Below are positions 57,205 to 64,000 of a DNA stretch of 64,000 nt, piece after piece. The stretch is from Zantedeschia hybrid cultivar (lineage: Eukaryota; Streptophyta; Magnoliopsida; Alismatales; Araceae), in the NCBI GenBank assembly GCA_030544215.1, contig JARZZO010000008.1, positions 22,274,614-22,338,613 on the forward strand, given 5' to 3'. Each line of letters begins with the position of its first letter. Positions within the stretch are counted from its first letter, which is position 1. The translations under genes and the position numbers were made by a program. Below the pieces are notes generated by a model. The model saw only the letters and a program-made list of their open reading frames with translations, was not told where the DNA came from and did no database searches.

Positions 57205-58049
57205 TACCCAAGTGCGCTCCAAAATAAATCAGTAGGAAATGGATTGAATGGATCAAGCAGTACATCAAACTCCATCTTTCAGCATTTGATAAATGGGGTG
57301 CCAGGTAACTGGTTCAAATCCTCTTGGGGCTTGAGACAGGGGATCCTCTATTTCCCTACTTATTCATCCTGTGCTTTGAGATTCTCTCAGCCTCCCTCAA
57401 CCTGGCCCAGCAGGAAGGGCAGCATTGCAGGGTATAGAGAAACCCCTCATCCCCAACTGTAAGTCACTGGATGTTCGCTGATGACTTACTCATCCTATCA
57501 AAGGCTAAAGTGAAGGAGGCAAAAAATATCAAGAAAAATCCTTCAGGACTGCTGTGTTGCTTCTGGCCAAATTAAGCATAAACTTTATTATATTTGCCTT
57601 CATTCTTAATTAGCCCCAGCACAAATTGCCACACAAACCATGAAGATCAAGTCAACCCTATGCGTGCGCAGGAAACAGACCTTTCAACATAACTTGGGGT
57701 TCCTAACACCAGGGGAAGCAACAAAAAAGAATTGGACGCCCCACTACTCCAGAAGATGACCAATTAAGAAATTGGCAGGTTGGAAGAGAAAATTCCCTCA
57801 GCCTCAGTGGGAGGCGTACTCTTTTTTTTTTTGGTTGGTGTGGGAGGTATACTCTACTTGTCCATAGTCTCAGCACAATCCCATTTTGTTGGGCGAGCAG
57901 CTCCTACTTTCCCGTCTCAACCGCCAACAAGATTGACAGATTATGCACAGATTTCCTTCGGGAGAAAGGTGAGGGCAAGTAGTGGCAGACGTAGGAATTT
58001 TGTCCAGTAAGATCACTCGGATTGAATACTGCAGGTCAAATTGGAGGGG

Positions 58050-58345
58050 GACAGCTAGAGATGCAAATGGGTTGGATTCGGTGCGGATTTAAAGTAGATC
58101 GTTAAGTTATCGGTTTAAAAATATTATCCATCAACGATCCAATAAATTCATAATCGGTCAGATAATTGAATCTGAGTAGTTTACCACATGTATTCGGTCA
58201 AAAAAAATGTGTATTTATTACTTTATCCACTATGAATATTAATTTGAAAAGATAATTTGTTAATTGACCTATAAACTAATGATCGGTTGAATACACGGGT
58301 TATCGATCGGTTAACATTTGTATCGTTAGAGCAGCAATGAGATTC
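58050..58345. repeat. possible hAT-like MITE inside the LINE
   Basis: Left TAGAGATGCAAATGGG and right AACATTTGTATCGTTA form a rough inverted terminal pair, with mirrored ATCGGTT motifs inside. The interval interrupts the LINE reading. No clear target duplication. Confidence 0.45.
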
Positions 58346-58911
58346 ACTTAGACTGAACGACATATTTGAAAGATACGGATAGGTAGAGGGATAGGCGTGT
58401 GGTTGTATGCAGGGCTATGGACTAGATAAATGGGATGGACGATTGAGCCAAGGTCCAATGAGTTCTTACGATTGGGTCAGTCAGGTCCTGGGGCATGCTG
58501 ATATGAACTGGACGGTGGAGTTGCAAAAATCTAGTAGGGTCCTGGGACAACACTGCCCAAACTGTGGATCTGCCACTGAGGGCAAGGAGGGTATCCAACT
58601 GAAGAAGTGATCTACTTTAACAAAGAACAAGCTAGAAGGAGGGGTTGGCATACCATCTGTCAGAATTATGAACAAGGTGGCTCTAGCTAAGCTTGTTGGA
58701 ATTCTTAGGCAAGAATAACTCCAGCCTCTGGGCAAAATGTTTCATGGCAAAATACTTTCATGATCAAGATCTTACCAAACCCATCCTCTCAAAGCGTCGC
58801 TCCCCTATAGGCAAACAAATTATGAGCATCTTGAGAGAGACGGAAGATCTGTTCTCTTGGCAATTGGGTACCGAAGCATCAATATTCTGGTATGAGGACC
58901 TCTGGCTACGA

Positions 58912-59120
58912 GCAGGTCGCTTTGGCAAAGAGTGCAGATCGTCTACGTCCTTTTTTGGAGGTGACTCGGTCGGTAAAGAAGAGGGGAGGAGGCGGATTTT
59001 GCAATAATGGGACGCGTGATTGAGGTGGATTTTCGTACTGTTTTGGTCCCTTCTATACCGACCGAGTCCCCTCCAAAGGGAGACGTAGAGAATGTGCGTT
59101 CTTTGGCAAACTGCCCACTT
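58912..59120. repeat. palindromic MITE inside the LINE (arms about 60 bp)
   Basis: The left arm 58915-58975 (CGCTTTGGCAAAGAGTGC ... GGTGACTCGGTCGGTA) pairs with the right arm 59057-59117 (TACCGACCGAGTCCCCTCC ... CGTTCTTTGGCAAA). The TTTGGCAAAG and ACTCGG motifs resemble a common plant palindromic MITE type. It separates LINE C-terminal motifs at 58885 and 59225. Confidence 0.75.
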
Positions 59121-59622
59121 TCTTTAAACCAGGCCACAATAAATGCCACAACAATGGTTCCTGGGACACTGTTGTGTTGCCATGAGCAGGCACATGAATT
59201 TAGCAAATTCACAGGCAATTGTGCAAGAGATGGCGCTGGGTTTTCATGACTGGCAAGAGATCCAAGTTGACATGGAAGCTATCCAGCTCAGGAGTAGTCA
59301 CTGTAAAAGCTTTTGACAAGTTCTTCGAAGGAAGCTCATCCACATATACAGAGGATGGCCTCTGGGAGAGCATCTGGTTCTGGCCCGCAGACAGCAATGT
59401 GCAGATGTTTCTACGGAGGATCCACTCCAACTGCCTCACCAATGTGAACGACAATCATCGACAAAGCCACCCACCAAATCCACTCGCAGGGATCGGGTCC
59501 TTTTTAAAACACTCCCCACCCGGATGGTCTCCTCCTGCAGAGCAATGGATCAAGGTCCAATGTTGACGGAGCCAGAGACCTAAACAACGGCCTTGCTGGA
59601 GCCGGCTATGCCAGAGGGGATT

Positions 59623-59940
59623 TCTTACAAACCACAAAACCCGGGTGTTGAGTTTGAAGGGGCCCAAGATTATAAGCACTGGCCACAACTGAAATTATCC
59701 AATGTAAGACTATTATATAGCTGCTGCTCCAACACTCTCCCTCACGGCCAAGATGGGCCGTGGAAATTAGATAACAGGAGGTGGCGCAAATTAGAGATAA
59801 AGTTGGGTCAGGCCCTGCTCTGATACCATCTTACAAACCACAAAACCCGGGTGTTGAGTTTGAAGGGGCCCAAGATTATAAGCACTGGCCACAACTGAAA
59901 TTATCCAATGTAAGACTATTATATAGCTGCTGCTCCAACA
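59623..59940 (-). mobile_element. TRIM retrotransposon 3 (318 bp) with identical LTRs
   Basis: Two 112-bp repeats (59623-59734 and 59829-59940) appear identical base for base. On the minus strand each begins TGTTGGAGCAGCAGC. Adjacent to the right copy is the primer site TGGTATCAGAGC (minus strand, 59817-59828); adjacent to the left copy is the purine-rich GTGAGGGAGAG (minus). Exact GGATT duplications lie at 59618-59622 and 59941-59945. It interrupts the RNase H remnant of the LINE. Identical LTRs imply a recent insertion. Confidence 0.95.
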
Positions 59941-60496
59941 GGATTCAAGGGGCCGCCTCTTAGAAGTAGGTTTGATCTACTGAGGCCAAAAACCAGTGCT
60001 GGAAGCTGAACTGATTAGCTTTTGGTAAGGTTTCAAAGCAGGACTTCGCACACAACTCACAGATCATAAATAATCTCCAGTGCCTGCAAGCAAGTCCACT
60101 TATAATGCAGGGGTGGTAGCTAGAGAACATCCAATGAGTGCTAGGAAATATTGCATATATTGTGTGTTCATGAGGATAGGGAGACAAATGCCTTAGCAAA
60201 TTGGCATGCGACTAAGGCAAGAAGTGCCCAGTAGTTCACTGAACAATGGTCTGATATTTTCCCACCTGAGCTGAAGGCATTGGCATCTGAAGATTTCAGT
60301 GGCTAACTGTGCTTAATTAGCCAGACCTTTTGTAACCCGAAAAAAGGAGGAAAAATTGGTACGTTATAGGGATAGCTGTTTGAAGAGGAGGTGTCACTGG
60401 AACTTGCATTTGGGAATTTATTCCAGCTATTGCGATTAATGGAAGGTAAAAGATTTATCTTACAACGAACGGTTTTTAAGACGACCACAAGCAGTA

Positions 60497-60826
60497 GGGC
60501 TGCGAACTGTCAGATTTGGTGTCAATTTAAAGTAGATCCGTAACTATTATGTTATCTGCTTAGAAAGATTTTCCGTTAACTGTCCTACAAGATAGTAATA
60601 GTAATCGGACCTTTACTATATAAAATATATAATATTTCAAAAACAAAAATGGTTTAGCAGATGCGGGAACAACTATTTCTATTTTTGACTATCAATAATT
60701 ATCGGAGATATATTATCCATTTCCAATAACTTAATAGATTAATAGCTTGTTAGTGGGTTTCGTATCTATTAACATAAATAAAAATGGGATGGATAATCAG
60801 AAGTCAAGTATCCATTTGCGGTTCTA
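60497..60826. repeat. possible hAT-like MITE
   Basis: TAGGGCTGCGAACTG at the left pairs loosely with ATTTGCGGTTCTAA at the right. The interior has mirrored GTAGATCCGTAAC and AATTATCGGAGATA-type motifs and resembles the element at 58050. Confidence 0.45.
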
Positions 60827-61045
60827 ATATTTAGGCTAGACATTAAAAAAATATAAAAATAAATTAATTATTTTAATAAGAGCCAGCTTGTGAGCCACCT
60901 GAATTGAGCTCCATCGTGTTCAAACTTAGCTCATTTAATTAAATAAGTTATTACTGGAACTCAAGCTCAACTCATGATTTAAACAAACGAGTTGAACTCA
61001 ACTTGATCCGAACTCGTGCTGCACATGACTTAATTACTTCATTGG

Positions 61046-62828
61046 TGATAAGGATAATGCTCAGCAGTCCACCAGACTTGTTAGTTTAGGTGGACTACAA
61101 GCCAATCTAACAATATAAATCTCGTTCATTTATTAATAAAATGGCATAATATTCATTATGTGTAAATCGCGTTAATTATCATTTCATAATGAAGTCCGTG
61201 AGTATGTGCTATAGTGATCAGATTATGATGAGATCATACTGATGAAACTGATCACTTAAACACACATATTTTTAATCGTTCATAGTCGGAGGATATCCGA
61301 GAAGGACATTGGATATCCGGTTAGATTAGTACAGATTACTCCTGCTCATATGATGAGGGTGACTGATCTCATAAGTCACTTGTGTGGAGACACTAAGGCG
61401 AATCTGTAGGTGCTCATTGGAGAATGAGTTCATTGAACTGATCCGACTGAATCGCTGGATGGTATTGTACCTCACTGTCAACCAGCTTGTTCTATTGTCG
61501 CAGTTGCGTGGATGACCTTCGGACCTGAGACACCAAGGACACCTTGTCGGTGGACTTCTGTGCTTTGACCTTGGTTTACGAATCTCTAGCCACGGGATTC
61601 TAATACGCCAAGGATTGGGTACAACGGAATACCGTCGAAGGGAATTGTGTGTTAATAAGGAATCATTCGCTCTCGGTACTTAGAGAGAGAATGCTCTAGG
61701 AAGGATGCGCGGAAGTCCCTGGCCAGGGCAGACGATAATATCGGGAAAGGAGTTTTCCGATATTCATCAGCGGCATCCAATCCAAGTAAGTCGATCGATT
61801 AGGGTTTGACAGCTCGCCATACCCTGAGTTGACTCGAGAGCATTGTACGAATGAAGGACTATATCCACGTGGTAACTGTCGGCGGAAAGGTTCCAAGAGT
61901 GGGTTACTTAACCCCAAATACCTTCCGGGTTCACGCGGTGTTGCTTGGCACCCAACGTGATCGGAGGCCCGGTCGAATTCGATGTGCAACATCAATTCGA
62001 TTGATTAATTGATTAATAAAGGGTTATTAATTAATTAATAAAGCCAGTGAGGAGTCACTGGGCTTGTTGGGCCATTAACTGGACTGGTACTTGGGTCTAG
62101 AGGGTCACATACAAATGATTCTCAAGGCGATGGATAAATAAGTGGGTTTTATATAAACCGGGGGTTTTTATGAAAAACCGCGCAGTTAGTATAAAACATA
62201 GCGAACGGGCTGAGCAGGCCAAGCTGCTGCTAACCCTAGCCGCCCCTCCTCAGTTTCTGTCCTTCTCTGACGTTCAGGTAGATCCAGATCTGCTCCGCCA
62301 CTTCTCCGAATCCGGTTCGACGGGAGATCGCCCGCGCGTTGCGGCGATCATTGCGGCGACCGGCGGATGTTTCGTGGGCTGCGAAGAACGAGGAATTCGA
62401 GGATATCCGTCGCGGAGAGGATCGCGTGGACTTCGCTAAAGGCCGGGCGCTTGCGCGGCTTGCGGTGTCACACCGACGGAACCGAACGGCTGCGGATTCG
62501 AATCCGAACACGGTGAGAAAATATAATCCGATTATCTTGTATTTTAGATTTCGAAACGGGAACGGATCGTTGTAAATATTTTAGTTTCCGCTGCGTGAGC
62601 GATCCGGAGAAACCGAGAAAACCCAACAAGACTTGCATGAATCTCGCATGCAGTTACAAGCCCTTACAGCTGTAGGTTGTAGATAAACATGTAGCCATCA
62701 AATCTGTCCCGTATCTTCCTATTTTATCTTCAAATATCTTGTAGTTTGTTGTAACTTGTAATATATTATTTAATGAATAGTAGTATGACTGGCTGAATCA
62801 GCCATTTTCCATTCCAAAAACATTCGCA
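61046..62828 (+). mobile_element. 5' LTR of an Ale-like copia element, split by a solo LTR
   Basis: The right part (62634-62828) ends ATTCGCA directly before the primer site TGGTATCAGAGC. The left part (from a TG at about 61046 to 61078) lies before the inserted solo LTR. Together they give a short LTR of about 230 bp, normal for Ale/Retrofit-type copia. The left end is inferred. Confidence 0.5.
61079..62628 (+). mobile_element. solo copia LTR (1550 bp), close relative of the LTR at 9498-11045
   Basis: TGTTAGTTTAGGTGG to AAAACCCAACA, flanked by AGACT at 61074-61078 and 62629-62633. It is closely similar to 9498-11045 along its full length, including TATAAAA at 62190-62196 and the GC-rich end. 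The same 89-codon frame occurs in both copies (10583-10852, 62170-62439), but it lies within R-U5 and needs no coding explanation. Confidence 0.95.
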
Positions 62829-62840
62829 TGGTATCAGAGC
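62829..62840 (+). other. primer-binding site of the Ale-like copia element
   Basis: TGGTATCAGAGC follows the LTR end with no spacer and is complementary to initiator tRNA-Met. It sets the orientation of the following gag. Confidence 0.88.
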
Positions 62841-62865
62841 GTCCAGGTCTTTCCTAGTGATTTAT

Positions 62866-64000
62866 CATTGGCGAGCCGCCAGCTCCTCCTCCGGTGGTCT
62901 CCTCCCCTGATGACTCTGCTGCGTCAGGCAAGCAGGAGAACCCCAACCCAAGATTCATGGCTTGGCGCCGCACCGATAGACTTGTACGTGCATGGCTTTG
63001 TAGTCGACTTTCGACTGAAGCTCTTGGCCTCGTTGGCGACCTCTACACCTCCAAAGATGTTTGGGATGCACTACAAGTAACCTATGCTCATGGGTCCTCT
63101 GAGCGTCGTCTTCACCTTCAACGTCGCCTGACCACCCTAACCAAAGAAGCTGGTAGCACTATTCACGAGTACATTCGTGAATTCAAGGGGCTCTGTGACG
63201 ATCTCGCCATGATTGGAAGGCCTCTCCTGATGAGGACAAGGTGATGCACTTATTGAATGGTCTTGACTCTGAATATCTTCCCTTCACTACCTCTACCATG
63301 CGCCCACCCCTCCAACCTTATCATGCCATTATTCCTCAACTTATTGACTTTGATAGCCATCTATCAAAGTTGCAACCACCTTCTACACCTGCTTTTTTAA
63401 CTCAATCAGCCAAGAATGGTGACCGACGCTTCCCACCGGGGTCCTCCAAGCACCCCAAGAACTTCCACAACTCCAACCCCAAGAGTAACAAGTTCCAGTC
63501 CAAGGGACGAGGTTTCACGCCACACTCTCAATCGAGAACTTCTCGCAACAACAACACCAATCCTGGTAGGCGACCATCCTCAACGCCCACCAACTTTAGT
63601 GTGCAAGATGCATGCCAGATCTGTCATGGCCGCAACCATATAGCTGTCAAGTGTCCTCAACGCTACAACCATGCTTATCAGGTTGATGATGCACCTCCAG
63701 CTCTCTCTGCACTCACCCTCAATGATGAGGCTGACGCAAATGAATAGCTTTTTGACTCTGGCGCTGGAGCTCATATGGCTATGCAATCAGGTATCCTAAA
63801 TAATGTTCGTCCCTACTCTGGCAATCTTCATATTGTTGTCGGCAATGGTAATAGAGTTCCCATCTCTCATCTTGGAGAAACTACACTCACAGACAATGTT
63901 GGTTCTACTCTTCTCCTTAAACATGTTCTGGTGGTGCCTAAACTTATCAAGAATTTATTATCTATCAGCCAGTTGACTAGTGATCTTTCTTGTATCTGTG
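62866..64000 (+). pseudogene. Ale-like Ty1-copia gag and protease start, runs off right edge
   Basis: Gag begins near 62866, where no clean ATG survives (ATTGGCGAGC). The conserved UBN2-type gag runs from FMAWRRTDRLVRAWL (about 62957) through SKDVWDAL to EYIREFKGLCDDLAMIG. A one-base loss near 63224 shifts the frame; it continues from 63241 with HLLNGLDSEYLPF, a basic Ser/Asn-rich linker and the knuckle CQICHGRNHIAVKC (CX2CX4HX4C, about 63610-63651). A TAG at 63745-63747 stands where Trp is usual, followed by the protease motif LFDSGAGAHM and the conserved VGNGNRVPISHLG stretch. Integrase and RT lie outside the window. Two lesions make this copy inactive. Confidence 0.9.

Larger units (their letters stand above)
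57205..60305 (+). pseudogene. degraded LINE (L1-type): RT, C-terminal region and RNase H remnants
   Basis: In shifting plus-strand frames I read KWIEWIKQYIK (about 57237), FQHLINGVPGNWFKSSWGLRQG (57276-57341), then the catalytic box FADDLLIL (about 57474-57497). Further on are ASGQIK, a GWK-type motif (57776), SLWAKCFMAKYF (about 58711), FWYEDLWL (about 58885), and a W..IW..DSNVQMFLRRI stretch (59360-59425) typical of the zf-RVT region. Next is VDGARDLNNGLAGAGYARG, the start of an RNase H domain (about 59560-59615), and finally HEDRETNALANW (about 60165). Many frameshifts and stops are present. The body is cut by MITEs (58050-58345, 58912-59120) and a TRIM (59623-59940). The 5' end (ORF1, endonuclease) is not visible. 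Confidence 0.82.

Noticed and set aside
59455..59688. Minus-strand ORF over the LINE/TRIM junction
   Set aside because: It crosses the insertion boundary of a recent TRIM and so cannot be an old conserved gene.

Overview
This is a stretch of plant nuclear genome, probably from a monocot. The evidence is nested Ty1-copia and Ty3-gypsy LTR retrotransposons, a Tat-lineage gypsy element with an antisense extra ORF, Tourist-type and hAT-like miniature elements, tRNA-derived SINEs, three TRIM elements and one GC-rich intronless VQ-motif gene. I cannot name the species. Nearly all long reading frames belong to transposable elements; the only ordinary host gene I can support is the VQ gene at 32102-32872 on the minus strand. 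I see no rRNA, tRNA, CRISPR array or bacterial-type operon.

Layout. (1) 1-17.2 kb is a retrotransposon nest. A minus-strand copia element (1-6305, running off the left edge) sits inside the gag zinc knuckle of a plus-strand copia element (6306-11045). That second element sits next to the zinc knuckle of an old minus-strand gypsy gag. The same gag is also split by a diverged solo copia LTR (11927-13515). The probable gypsy LTR to the right was hit by a Tourist MITE that later received a second copy of itself (16641-17203). (2) 17.2-29.6 kb is AT-rich and holds foldback and MITE families, an internally deleted gypsy relic (20.34-21.86 kb), a SINE with a 19-bp target duplication (22671-22975), a gypsy LTR carrying a TRIM and a Tourist MITE (26.4-27.8 kb), and a hAT-like element (28445-29110). 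(3) 29.6-33.2 kb holds the VQ gene and its flanks. (4) 34.2-35.4 kb is a solo Tat-type gypsy LTR abutting an AT microsatellite. (5) 36.5-38.8 kb holds a TRIM and MITEs. (6) 38950-49770 is a complete 10.8-kb Tat-lineage gypsy element with 5-bp target duplications, gag-pol on the minus strand, a block of about 70-bp tandem repeats, and an antisense ORF with its own TATA box and three upstream G-boxes. (7) 50-57 kb holds foldbacks, a second SINE, and a Tourist-like element carrying a GC-rich non-TE fragment. (8) 57.2-60.3 kb is a decayed LINE with a young TRIM in its RNase H region. (9) 61.0-64.0 kb is the start of an Ale-like copia element whose 5' LTR was split by a solo LTR.

The best candidates for something unusual are the antisense transcription unit in the gypsy element, the self-inserted MITE that can form two mutually exclusive hairpins, and the 834-bp TIR element that seems to have captured host sequence. 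Most elements carry nonsense or frameshift lesions, and most of the nonsense codons fit C-to-T decay.
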